Source: Paraburkholderia phenazinium (GTDB lineage: Bacteria; Pseudomonadota; Gammaproteobacteria; Burkholderiales; Burkholderiaceae). Taken from it: a stretch of DNA of 64,000 bases. The notes under the pieces were generated by a model that saw nothing but the letters and a program-made list of their open reading frames with translations, did no database searches and was not told the DNA's origin. How positions within the stretch are numbered: the first letter of the stretch is position 1; every line of letters starts with the position of its first letter. Location of the stretch: positions 4,418,939 through 4,482,938 of the forward strand of contig NZ_FSRM01000001.1 of NCBI RefSeq assembly GCF_900141745.1, read 5' to 3'. The translations under genes were made by a program, and so were the position numbers. Positions 47,451 through 55,884 of the stretch are shown piece by piece.

Positions 47451-47503
47451 CGCCCCAAGCGAACACAACACGCACGCTACGAATTGAATCCTGGAGAACC
47501 ACC

Positions 47504-48577
47504 ATGCCCCCGCACAACACTGACGATGTCCGAATTCGAGAATTGAAAGAACTCACACCGCCCGCCCATCTGATCCGCGAATTCGCCTGCGAAGAGTCGG
47601 TGTCCGAGCTGATCTACCATTCGCGCCAGTCGATGCACCGCATCCTGCACGGCATGGAAGACCGCCTGATCGTCATCATCGGACCGTGCTCGATCCACGA
47701 CACCAAGGCCGCGCTCGAATACGCGGGACGTCTGGTCGAACAGCGCAAGCGCTTCGCGGGCGAGCTCGAGATCGTGATGCGCGTGTACTTCGAAAAGCCG
47801 CGCACAACGGTGGGCTGGAAGGGTCTCATCAACGACCCGCATATGGACAACAGCTTCAAGATCAACGACGGCCTGCGCACCGCGCGCGAACTGCTGCTGC
47901 GCATCAACGAACTCGGCCTGCCGGCCGGCACCGAATACCTCGACATGATCAGCCCGCAATACATCGCCGATCTGATCTCGTGGGGTGCAATCGGCGCGCG
48001 CACGACCGAGTCGCAGGTGCATCGCGAACTGGCCTCCGGCCTGTCGTGCCCGGTGGGCTTCAAGAACGGCACCGACGGCAACGTGAAGATCGCCGTCGAC
48101 GCCATCAAGGCCGCGTCGCAGCCGCATCATTTCCTGTCGGTGACGAAGGGCGGTCACTCCGCGATCGTCTCGACGGCCGGCAATGAGGACTGCCACATCA
48201 TTCTGCGTGGCGGCAAGACGCCGAATTACGATGCCGACAGCGTGAACGGCGCCTGCGCCGATATCGGCAAGGCTGGCCTCGCGGCGCGTCTGATGATCGA
48301 CGCAAGCCACGCCAATAGCTCGAAGAAGCACGAGAACCAGATTCCGGTGTGTGCGGACATTGGCCGCCAGATCGCCGGCGGCGACGAGCGCATCATCGGC
48401 GTGATGGTGGAATCGCATCTGGTGGCTGGCCGCCAGGACCTGAAAGAAGGCTGCGAACTAACCTACGGCCAGAGCGTGACCGACGCCTGCATCGGTTGGG
48501 ACGAAAGTCTCGGCGTGCTGGAAGGCCTGGCCGAAGCGGTCAAGCAGCGCCGCGTCGCTCGCGGCAGCGGGAATTAA
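47504..48577 (+). CDS. aroG: 3-deoxy-7-phosphoheptulonate (DAHP) synthase, class I
   Basis: A 357-residue class I-alpha DAHP synthase, which condenses PEP and erythrose-4-phosphate to open the shikimate pathway. Family signatures are VIIGPCSIHDTKAALEYA, EKPRTTVGWKGLINDPHMD, GARTTESQVHRELASGLSCP and IGVMVESHLV. Sequence is close to E. coli AroG/AroF/AroH, and the N-terminal extension that carries the feedback-inhibitor site is present, but I cannot tell which amino acid inhibits it. GGAG precedes the ATG. It is controlled by the attenuator described just upstream. Confidence 0.96.
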   Translation: MPPHNTDDVRIRELKELTPPAHLIREFACEESVSELIYHSRQSMHRILHGMEDRLIVIIGPCSIHDTKAALEYAGRLVEQRKRFAGELEIVMRVYFEKPRTTVGWKGLINDPHMDNSFKINDGLRTARELLLRINELGLPAGTEYLDMISPQYIADLISWGAIGARTTESQVHRELASGLSCPVGFKNGTDGNVKIAVDAIKAASQPHHFLSVTKGGHSAIVSTAGNEDCHIILRGGKTPNYDADSVNGACADIGKAGLAARLMIDASHANSSKKHENQIPVCADIGRQIAGGDERIIGVMVESHLVAGRQDLKEGCELTYGQSVTDACIGWDESLGVLEGLAEAVKQRRVARGSGN

Positions 48578-48644
48578 GGGGAGATCGACCGCATGCTCGC
48601 CTGCGCGCATTAGCACGGTCGCAAGCGCGATCGTCCACCTGCCA

Positions 48645-48678
48645 AAACGGCCCACCGGCGTACGTCGGTGGGCCGTTT
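48645..48678. terminator. Hairpin terminator after aroG
   Basis: AAACGGCCCACCG (48645-48657) and CGGTGGGCCGTTT (48666-48678) form a perfect 13-bp stem with a self-complementary inner CGTACG. The arms supply short A and T tracts on both sides, so it may work in both directions. Confidence 0.75.
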
Positions 48679-48761
48679 GCCTTTGCACTGGCCATCCGGC
48701 TGAATGTTCGTTTATGTCACGTCCTTGTACTGTCACTACCCATGGTGGAAGCAGATGCATC

Positions 48762-48797
48762 TTGCTGCTTCTGGGGGATTGGTATACAATTTTATAC
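48762..48797 (+). promoter_or_regulatory. Promoter and palindromic operator of the toxin-antitoxin pair
   Basis: TTGCTG (48762-48767), 17 bp, TACAAT (48785-48790). The palindrome GTATA-CAATTT-TATAC (48782-48797) covers the -10 region, a usual layout for autorepression by the antitoxin or complex. The stretch is markedly AT-richer than its surroundings. Confidence 0.6.
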
Positions 48798-48810
48798 ATT
48801 AAGGACGTGC

Positions 48811-49155
48811 ATGCAGTGGGACAAAGAAATTTCCTGGATGGGTTCCAGCTTTGACGATTTATTGGCCTTTCCGGACGAGGCACGCCGGAAGGCCGGTTTC
48901 CAACTCAGTAAAGTTCAGGCCGGCCTCGACCCTGACGACTGGAAACCGTTTGCTATCGTCGGCTCCGGTACGCGTGAAATCCGTATCAGTGAAGCGAACG
49001 GTATTTACCGTGTGATGTACGTGACGAAGTTCGTGGAAGCCATTTATGTGCTGCACTGCTTCCAGAAACAGAGCGAGGTCACGAGCCGGCACGACCGGGG
49101 TATTGCTGAGGCGCGCTATCGCGCAGTGATCAACGAGACAAGGACATATCAATGA
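48811..49155 (+). CDS. higB: HigB-like toxin (RelE superfamily, Gp49-like)
   Basis: A 114-residue protein of the phage-derived Gp49-like/HigB group. The sequence has the RelE-fold hallmark order: FDDLLAFPDEARRKAGFQLSK, GSGTREIRISEANGIYRVMY and AIYVLHCFQKQSEVTSRHD, the last with the His/Lys/Arg cluster of mRNA interferases. AAGGA precedes the ATG. The antitoxin gene starts within its last codons (ATGA overlap). Toxin-first order is typical of HigBA. It presumably cleaves mRNA at the ribosome when free. Confidence 0.88.
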   Translation: MQWDKEISWMGSSFDDLLAFPDEARRKAGFQLSKVQAGLDPDDWKPFAIVGSGTREIRISEANGIYRVMYVTKFVEAIYVLHCFQKQSEVTSRHDRGIAEARYRAVINETRTYQ

Positions 49156-49484
49156 CCATCGACACCAAAATCCGTCATGTGACGAAACCGGGTGCGAACC
49201 TGTTCCTCGAGCTGGGTTTCCCCGCTGAGGAAGCCGCACAGCTGCACGCCGTATCGCAAAAGGAAATCAACGACACGCGGCTCCTCAAGGAACAGTTGAT
49301 GACCGAACTGTCTACATGGATCGACGAACACCATCTGAAGCAGGCCGATGCCGCCGAGATCCTGAAGGTATCGCGCCCGCGCGTGTCGGACGTGGTCAAC
49401 AAGAAGACCACCAAATTCACCATCGATACGCTGGTCGAAATGATGAGCCGGATCGGCAAGCCGGTCACGCTGGAGATCGGCTAA
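49152..49484 (+). CDS. higA: HigA-like antitoxin (XRE-type HTH)
   Basis: A 110-residue protein with a C-terminal XRE helix-turn-helix (LKQADAAEILKVSRPRVSDV, then NKKTTKFTIDTLVEMMSRIG). This HTH_37-type domain is the usual partner of Gp49-like toxins. The N-terminal half should wrap the toxin. It is translationally coupled to higB and likely represses the shared promoter through the palindrome at 48782-48797. Confidence 0.88.
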   Translation: MTIDTKIRHVTKPGANLFLELGFPAEEAAQLHAVSQKEINDTRLLKEQLMTELSTWIDEHHLKQADAAEILKVSRPRVSDVVNKKTTKFTIDTLVEMMSRIGKPVTLEIG

Positions 49485-49543
49485 GGCGCTTCGCACCTGC
49501 CGTCGTCGCGCACCTCGAGTCTTTATCGCTGCACCCGGGCGGC

Positions 49544-50098
49544 TTACTTCGCGCCGCGCTGGTGCTGCCAGAGGACGTCGCTGCCGCCATCCACGCGATT
49601 CAACACGCGCGCCAGCACAAACAGCAGATCGGACAGGCGGTTCACGTATTGACGAGGCGCGGCATTAATTGCCTCGCTCTGGCCAAGCGCCACGATGGCG
49701 CGTTCGGCCCGGCGGCACACCGTCCGGCACACATGCGCAAGCGCCGCTGAACGCGAGCCGCCAGGCAAGATGAATTCCTTCAGCGGCGGTAACGTCGCGT
49801 TGTAGTCATCAAGCCAGCCGTCGAGCTGGGCAAGATGCTTGTCCGTGATTATCGTGTGGCCCGGAATGCAAAGTTCGCCGCCCAGATCGAACAGGTCGTG
49901 CTGGATGGCGGTCAGCGCCAGGCGCACGTTCTCAGGCAGGTTTTCGCACAGCAACACGCCGAGATTCGAGTTCAGTTCATCCACTTCGCCAATGGCTGTG
50001 ATCCGCGCCTCGTCCTTGCGGACACGGCGGCCGTCGCCGAGACCCGTGGTGCCGTCGTCGCCCGTCCGGGTGGCAATCTTGCTCAAACGGTGACCCAT
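49544..50098 (-). CDS. PduO-type corrinoid (cob(I)alamin) adenosyltransferase
   Basis: A 184-residue enzyme that makes adenosylcobalamin from cob(I)alamin and ATP. The N-terminal ATP motif is IATRTGDDGTTGLGDGRRV, and the conserved core has GEVDELNSNLGV, FILPGGSRSAALAHVCRTVC and CRRAERAI with the ATP-phosphate Arg, plus YVNRLSDLLFVLAR. The type is MMAB/PduO rather than CobA. No other cobalamin gene lies nearby. Confidence 0.94.
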   Translation of the reverse strand: MGHRLSKIATRTGDDGTTGLGDGRRVRKDEARITAIGEVDELNSNLGVLLCENLPENVRLALTAIQHDLFDLGGELCIPGHTIITDKHLAQLDGWLDDYNATLPPLKEFILPGGSRSAALAHVCRTVCRRAERAIVALGQSEAINAAPRQYVNRLSDLLFVLARVLNRVDGGSDVLWQHQRGAK

Positions 50099-50282
50099 GA
50101 TATGTGCCGTCCTTTCAGTGTGGGATGCATCCGCGTGGCTGCCTGCCCGATGCCGATCCCGATATCGCGGCCATTATAGGTTCGGCCAGCCGGCGAGGTG
50201 CCGCGGTTCGGCGTAAAGCCCGGTGTTCGGCGTAAAATGAATCAGAAGCTACAGACGCCAAGCCCGTCTTCAGGAGACCCTT

Positions 50283-51698
50283 GTGAATCATCCCGCGCCG
50301 CCGGCACCCTTGCGCCGCCCCTTCCCCGCCGAACTCCTCACTTCGCTCAAATCCGCCTTTGGCGAGCGCGTTTCGATCGCCGAAGCCGTGCGCGCCCATC
50401 ACGGCCGCGACGAATCGCCGTTCGATCCGCAATTGCCTGACGCCGTGGTTTTCGCGCGCAATACGGAAGAGGTGCAGGCCATTGTCAGATTATGCGGGCA
50501 GCACGACGTGCCGATCATTCCTTACGGCAACGGTTCGTCGCTGGAAGGGCATCTGCTGGCGGTACAGGGCGGCGTGTCGATCGATCTGTCGGAGATGAAC
50601 CAGGTCCTGTCGATCAACGCGGAAGACCTTACCGTCACCGTCGAACCGGGCATCTCACGCAAGCAGCTCAACGAAGCGCTTCGCGACACGGGCCTGTTTT
50701 TCCCGATCGATCCCGGCGCGGATGCCAGTATCGGCGGTATGTCGGCAACGCGCGCCTCGGGTACGAACGCCGTGCGCTACGGCACGATGCGCGAGAACGT
50801 GCTCGGCCTCACCGTGGTGCTGGCTGACGGCCGCGTCATCAAGACCGGTACACGGGCACGGAAGTCGTCGGCGGGGTATGACCTGACGCGCCTTTTTGTG
50901 GGCTCGGAGGGCACGCTCGGCGTCATTACCGAAATCACCTTGCGGCTTTATCCGCAACCGGAAGCCGTCTCGGCGGCGGTGTGCACGTTTCCTTCGATGG
51001 GCGACGCCGTGCGTGCCGTCATCGAGACCATCCAGATGGGTGTGCCGATTGCACGCGTGGAATTCGTGGATTCGCTCGCCATCCGTTCGATCAACCGCCA
51101 TTCGAATCTCACGCTGCGCGAGGCGCCCACGCTCTTCTTCGAATTCCACGGCACCGAATCCGGCGTGAAGGAACAGGCGGAAACGGTGCAGGAAATCACC
51201 GCGCAAAACGCCGGTGAAGGCTTCGAATGGGCCACCCGGCCGGAAGACCGCAGCCGTCTCTGGAACGCCCGGCACAACGCCTACTTCGCAATGTTGCAAC
51301 TGAAGCCCGGCTGCCGCGCGGTCACCACTGACGTTTGCGTGCCAATCTCGCGGCTCGCGGAATGCGTGGTCGAAACGGAGCAGGACCTGTTGGCCTCGCC
51401 GCTACCCTGCCCGATCGTCGGCCATGTGGGCGACGGCAATTTCCACGTCGCGATCCTGATCGATCCGAACAAGCCCGAAGAACTCGCGGAAGCCGAGCGG
51501 CTCAACCAGCGCATCGTGCAGCGCGCATTGCGCATGGACGGCACCTGCACGGGCGAACACGGGGTCGGTTTGCACAAGATGGGCTTCCTGCTGGAAGAAC
51601 ACGGTGAGGTCGCCGTCGATACCATGCGTTCGATCAAGCATGCGCTCGACCCGCGTAACCTCATGAATCCCGGCAAGATTTTCGCGTGGGCCGCTTAG
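50283..51698 (+). CDS. FAD-linked D-lactate / D-2-hydroxyacid dehydrogenase
   Basis: A 471-residue FAD-binding oxidoreductase of the GlcD/Dld family. The PP-loop FAD segment is VPIIPYGNGSSLEGHLLAVQ, and GADASIGGMSATRASGTNAV and KSSAGYDLTRLFVGSEGTLG continue it. The C-terminal FAD-oxidase cap has GHVGDGNFHVAILID and GTCTGEHGVGLHKM. The start is GTG 50283 with AGGAGA upstream. It resembles cytochrome-type D-lactate dehydrogenases and stands 101 bp before glcD on the same strand. Substrate is inferred from family and context. Confidence 0.88.
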   Translation: MNHPAPPAPLRRPFPAELLTSLKSAFGERVSIAEAVRAHHGRDESPFDPQLPDAVVFARNTEEVQAIVRLCGQHDVPIIPYGNGSSLEGHLLAVQGGVSIDLSEMNQVLSINAEDLTVTVEPGISRKQLNEALRDTGLFFPIDPGADASIGGMSATRASGTNAVRYGTMRENVLGLTVVLADGRVIKTGTRARKSSAGYDLTRLFVGSEGTLGVITEITLRLYPQPEAVSAAVCTFPSMGDAVRAVIETIQMGVPIARVEFVDSLAIRSINRHSNLTLREAPTLFFEFHGTESGVKEQAETVQEITAQNAGEGFEWATRPEDRSRLWNARHNAYFAMLQLKPGCRAVTTDVCVPISRLAECVVETEQDLLASPLPCPIVGHVGDGNFHVAILIDPNKPEELAEAERLNQRIVQRALRMDGTCTGEHGVGLHKMGFLLEEHGEVAVDTMRSIKHALDPRNLMNPGKIFAWAA

Positions 51699-51799
51699 GG
51701 CATCGATAGATCACCCTATAGGCCGCCCCTGCTGGCACCTGTAATACCTCGCGCGGCAAAGCCGCGCGCCCGGCGCACCGGAGTACGAGGAGAGGAACC

Positions 51800-53293
51800 A
51801 TGAATGCACCCGCCGAGCTGTCGGCCGAAGTGCTCGCGCAGCGCCAACGTGAGGTTGTGCAGGCACTGATGGCCGTGCTGCCGACCCATTGTCTGCTGTA
51901 CCGCGAGGAAGACACCGTCGCCTACGAGTGCGACGGCCTGGCGGCATACCGCCGGCTGCCACTAGCAGTGGCGTTGCCGGAAACCGAATCGCAAGTGCAG
52001 CGAATCGTGCAGATCTGCCACCGGCTCGACGTGCCCATCGTCCCGCGCGGCGCGGGCACGGGGCTGTCGGGCGGCGCGATGCCGATCCGTCACGGTGTGG
52101 TGGTATCGCTGGCGCGCTTCCGCAAGATCGTGGAAGTAGACTCGTACGCGCGCACCGCGACCGCCCAGCCGGGCGTGCGCAATCTTGCAATCTCCGAGGC
52201 AGCCGCGCCCTACGGCCTTTACTACGCACCCGATCCGTCCTCGCAGATCGCCTGCACGATCGGCGGCAACGTCTCGGAAAATTCCGGCGGGGTGCATTGC
52301 CTCAAGTACGGCCTCACCGTGCACAACGTGCTGCGCGTGCGGGCCGTTACGATGGAAGGCGAAGTGGTCGAGTTCGGCTCGCTCGCCCCCGATGCGCCGG
52401 GGCTCGACCTGCTGGCCGTGATGATCGGCAGCGAAGGCATGTTCGCCATCGTCACCGAAATCACCGTCAAGCTGATCCCCAAGCCGCAGACCGCACAGGT
52501 CATCATGGCGAGTTTCGACGACGTGGTGAAAGGCGGAGATGCAGTCGCCGGCATCATTGCAGCGGGCATCATTCCGGCCGGACTGGAAATGATGGACAAA
52601 CCCGCGACGCGCGCCGTCGAGGAGTTCGTCAAGGCCGGATACGATCTGGACGCTGCGGCGATTCTCCTATGCGAATCGGACGGCACGCCTGAAGAAGTGG
52701 CCGACGAAATCGTCCGCATGACGGCGGTGTTGCGCGAACAGGGCGCGACGCGCATCCAGATCTCCCGCTCCGAGCAGGAACGGCTACGCTTCTGGTCCGG
52801 ACGCAAGAATGCGTTCCCGGCCGCGGGCCGCATCTCGCCCGATTACTACTGCATGGACGGCACCGTGCCGCGCCGCAGTATCGGACCGCTGCTCGCACGC
52901 ATCGAAGCAATGGAAAAGAAGTATCAGTTGCGTTGCATGAACGTATTCCATGCCGGCGACGGCAACATGCACCCGCTGATCCTGTTCAACGGCAACGATA
53001 TGGACGAGTGGCACCGGGCCGAAGCGTTCGGCAGCGACATCCTCGAAACCTGCGTCGAACTGGGCGGGACCGTGACGGGTGAGCATGGCGTGGGCATCGA
53101 AAAGATCAATTCGATGTGCGTGCAGTTCTCGCCCGAAGAGCGCGATGCGTTCCATGCGGTCAAGCGGGCTTTCGATCCGCCCGGCTTGCTGAACCCTGAC
53201 AAAGGTATCCCGACGCGGGCACGCTGCGCCGAATACGGCAAGATGCACGTTCGCGGCGGGTTACTGCCGCACCCGGACCTGCCGCGGTTCTAA
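51800..53293 (+). CDS. glcD: Glycolate oxidase subunit GlcD
   Basis: A 497-residue FAD subunit of glycolate oxidase. Signatures are VPIVPRGAGTGLSGGAMPIR, IGGNVSENSGGVHCLKYGLT, AVMIGSEGMFAIVTEITVKL and MNVFHAGDGNMHPLILFNGN, then GTVTGEHGVGIEKINSM. With GlcE and GlcF it oxidises glycolate to glyoxylate at the membrane. GAGGAGAGG lies upstream of the ATG. The genes glcE and glcF follow after a 194-bp gap that carries its own promoter. No glcG or glcC is visible here. Confidence 0.96.
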   Translation: MNAPAELSAEVLAQRQREVVQALMAVLPTHCLLYREEDTVAYECDGLAAYRRLPLAVALPETESQVQRIVQICHRLDVPIVPRGAGTGLSGGAMPIRHGVVVSLARFRKIVEVDSYARTATAQPGVRNLAISEAAAPYGLYYAPDPSSQIACTIGGNVSENSGGVHCLKYGLTVHNVLRVRAVTMEGEVVEFGSLAPDAPGLDLLAVMIGSEGMFAIVTEITVKLIPKPQTAQVIMASFDDVVKGGDAVAGIIAAGIIPAGLEMMDKPATRAVEEFVKAGYDLDAAAILLCESDGTPEEVADEIVRMTAVLREQGATRIQISRSEQERLRFWSGRKNAFPAAGRISPDYYCMDGTVPRRSIGPLLARIEAMEKKYQLRCMNVFHAGDGNMHPLILFNGNDMDEWHRAEAFGSDILETCVELGGTVTGEHGVGIEKINSMCVQFSPEERDAFHAVKRAFDPPGLLNPDKGIPTRARCAEYGKMHVRGGLLPHPDLPRF

Positions 53294-53404
53294 GGCTTCC
53301 GACAGACGGCGGGTGGCATCGGCAAGCGTGGAAGGCGCGGCGAGCGGACACGGAAACGCGTTCCCCGCAGGCCGCCTCGTTCGCCATTCCGGCCCCCGCC
53401 TCCG

Positions 53405-53436
53405 GACAACCCGCTAGGGGTCCGCTCCGGGTTGTC
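53405..53436. terminator. Hairpin between glcD and glcE overlapping the glcE -35
   Basis: GACAACCCG (53405-53413) pairs with CGGGTTGTC (53428-53436), 9 bp, 14-nt loop, no T-run. The right arm covers most of the downstream TTGTCA -35. Confidence 0.5.
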
Positions 53437-53459
53437 AGTCAGTCCCCGACCGGTACAAT
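53432..53459 (+). promoter_or_regulatory. Internal sigma-70-like promoter for glcEF
   Basis: TTGTCA (53432-53437), 16 bp, TACAAT (53454-53459), 28 bp before the glcE ATG. Confidence 0.6.
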
Positions 53460-53487
53460 CGAGCAAAACACAACGACGCAGGACAAC

Positions 53488-54576
53488 ATGGAAGAGGACG
53501 ACACCGTCGCCGCATGGTCCGAACGTATCCGTTCGGCCACCGCCGAAGGCCGACCGCTACGCATTCGCGGCGGTGGCACCAAGGACTGGTACGGGCAGAC
53601 GCTGGAGGGAGACATCCTCGACACGCGCGCGCATCGCGGCATCATTTCCTATGATCCGGCCGAACTGGTCATCACGGCGCGTGCCGGCACGCCGTTGCTG
53701 GAGATCGAGGCCGCGCTGGCCGACCACGCCCAGATGCTTCCCTTCGAGCCACCCCATTTTGGCCCCAGCGCCACCCTCGGCGGCTGCATTGCGGCCGGAA
53801 TCGCCGGGCCGCGCCGTCCATCGACAGGCGCGCCGCGCGACTTCGTGCTCGGCGCGGTCATCATGAACGGTCAGGGCCAGGTGCTGCACTTTGGCGGCCA
53901 GGTGGTGAAGAACGTGGCCGGCTACGATGTGTCGCGGCTGCTGGCCGGCTCACTCGGCACGCTTGGACTGATCCTCGAGCTGTCGATCAAGGTGCTGCCG
54001 CTGCAGCAGGCCGAAGCCACCCTCAAGTTCGACATGAACGGCACCGACGCGGTCCGCAAGCTCAACGAGTGGGGTGGCCGCCCGCTGCCGATCACGGCCA
54101 GCGCCTGGCGCCACGGCACGCTCGCCGTGCGCCTCGGCGGCGCCGAAGCGGCGGTCAAATCGGCGCGCTCGGCGCTCGGCGGCGAAGTCGTCGACGCGGT
54201 CGAGGCCGAACGTTTCTGGGCTGGTCTGCGTGAGCAAACGGATCCCTTCTTCGCGGCCATCGCGCCGAAGGCAGCGCTCTGGCGCCTCGCGCTGCCATCC
54301 ATTACAGAGCCGCTGCAACTACCCGGCGCCCAGCTGATGGAATGGGGCGGCGGCCAGCGCTGGTGGATTACCGACACCGACGCGCAAACCGTACGCATCA
54401 GCGCCAAACAGGCCGGTGGCCACGCAACGATTTTCCGCACCGGGCAAAACTATGACCGCAGCGCCGGAGTGTTCACACCGCTGCCCGCACCGTTAATGAA
54501 AATCCACCGTGGCCTGAAGGCCGCTTTCGACCCAGCCCGCATTTTCAATCGCGGCCGGCTGTACCCCGACTTCTGA
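53488..54576 (+). CDS. glcE: Glycolate oxidase subunit GlcE
   Basis: A 362-residue FAD-binding subunit. The segments PLRIRGGGTKDWYG, FGPSATLGGCIAAGIAGPRR, and KNVAGYDVSRLLAGSLGTLG are typical GlcE. The C-terminus has the expected HRGLKAAFDPARIFNRGRLY. It forms the heterotrimer with GlcD and GlcF. The distance to glcF is 7 bp, indicating one transcript. It probably starts from its own promoter after glcD. Confidence 0.95.
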   Translation: MEEDDTVAAWSERIRSATAEGRPLRIRGGGTKDWYGQTLEGDILDTRAHRGIISYDPAELVITARAGTPLLEIEAALADHAQMLPFEPPHFGPSATLGGCIAAGIAGPRRPSTGAPRDFVLGAVIMNGQGQVLHFGGQVVKNVAGYDVSRLLAGSLGTLGLILELSIKVLPLQQAEATLKFDMNGTDAVRKLNEWGGRPLPITASAWRHGTLAVRLGGAEAAVKSARSALGGEVVDAVEAERFWAGLREQTDPFFAAIAPKAALWRLALPSITEPLQLPGAQLMEWGGGQRWWITDTDAQTVRISAKQAGGHATIFRTGQNYDRSAGVFTPLPAPLMKIHRGLKAAFDPARIFNRGRLYPDF

Positions 54577-54583
54577 GCGCGCG

Positions 54584-55810
54584 ATGCAAACCAACCTCGC
54601 CGACTTCATTCGCGACACCGCTGACGGCATCGAAGCAGAATCGATCCTGCGCAAGTGTGTGCATTGCGGTTTCTGCACGGCCACCTGCCCCACCTACCAG
54701 TTGCTCGGCGACGAGCTCGACGGCCCACGCGGACGCATCTATCTGATCAAGCAGATGGTCGAAGGCGCGGAGGTGACCCGTAGTACGCAAACGCATCTGG
54801 ACCGCTGTCTGACCTGCCGCAACTGCGAGACCACTTGTCCGTCGGGCGTGCAGTACGGACGGCTGGTGGAAATCGGCCGCAAGATCACGGAAGAAAAGGT
54901 GACGAGGCCCTTCGGTCAACGGATGTTGCGGCGCGTGCTGGCGAGCGTCGTGCCGAATAGCGCACTGTTCACGCCGGCCATGCGGCTCGGCCAGCACGTG
55001 CGCGCGTTCCTGCCCAAGAAGCTGCGCGACAAGGTGCCGGCGCGCCAGCGGCCGCTCGAATGGCCGGCGAGGAAGCACGCGCGCAAGATGCTGATGCTCG
55101 CAGGATGTGTGCAGCCATCGATGATGCCGAACGTCAACATTGCCACGGCACGCGTGCTGGATGCGCTCGGTGTAGAGACGATCGTGGCCCCGGAAGCCGG
55201 CTGCTGTGGCGCGATCCGTCTGCATCTCGGCTACAACGACGAAGCACTCGACGATATCCGCGCCAATATCGACGCCTGGTGGCCGCATGTCGAAGAAGGC
55301 GCGGAGGCCATCGTGATGAACGCCTCCGGCTGCGGCGCGACCGTCAAGGAATACGGACATCTGCTGCGCGACGATCCGGCGTATGCCGGGAAAGCACAGC
55401 GCATCACGGAAATGACGCGTGATATCTCCGAAGTTCTGCCTGAGTTCGAGGAAGCGCTGGTCGCGGTGACGCGCCGCCGCTCCGTGCATACCGTAGCGTT
55501 CCACCCGCCCTGCACACTGCAGCACGGTCAGCAGTTGCGCGGCAAGGTCGAACACCTCCTTACTGCGCTCGGCATCGAAGTGCGCCTGCCGGCCGACAGC
55601 CATCTATGCTGCGGCTCGGCCGGCACGTATTCGTTGACGCAGCCTGCGCTGTCGTACGCGCTGCGCGACCAGAAACTGGAAAAGCTGCAGGCTCAGGAGC
55701 CACAGGTGATCGTATCGGCCAACGTCGGCTGTATCGCCCATCTGCAAAGCGGCACATCGACGCCGGTGGCGCACTGGATCGAACTGGTCGAGCATATGCT
55801 GTACGCGTGA
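54584..55810 (+). CDS. glcF: Glycolate oxidase iron-sulfur subunit GlcF
   Basis: A 408-residue protein with two 4Fe-4S clusters: CVHCGFCTATCPTYQ near residue 24 and CLTCRNCETTCPSG near residue 76. Two CCG-type cysteine-rich domains follow (LMLAGCVQPS with AGCCGA, then FHPPCTLQHG with LCCGSAGTYS). It passes electrons from the flavin subunits to the quinone pool. Last gene of the glc block. Confidence 0.96.
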   Translation: MQTNLADFIRDTADGIEAESILRKCVHCGFCTATCPTYQLLGDELDGPRGRIYLIKQMVEGAEVTRSTQTHLDRCLTCRNCETTCPSGVQYGRLVEIGRKITEEKVTRPFGQRMLRRVLASVVPNSALFTPAMRLGQHVRAFLPKKLRDKVPARQRPLEWPARKHARKMLMLAGCVQPSMMPNVNIATARVLDALGVETIVAPEAGCCGAIRLHLGYNDEALDDIRANIDAWWPHVEEGAEAIVMNASGCGATVKEYGHLLRDDPAYAGKAQRITEMTRDISEVLPEFEEALVAVTRRRSVHTVAFHPPCTLQHGQQLRGKVEHLLTALGIEVRLPADSHLCCGSAGTYSLTQPALSYALRDQKLEKLQAQEPQVIVSANVGCIAHLQSGTSTPVAHWIELVEHMLYA

Positions 55811-55884
55811 CGGGCAAAGTGGGGAGCGCGGGTCCGTATAATCGGGTATATCGTCTCTGCGCAGATTTCTTCTGACGTCTTCTC

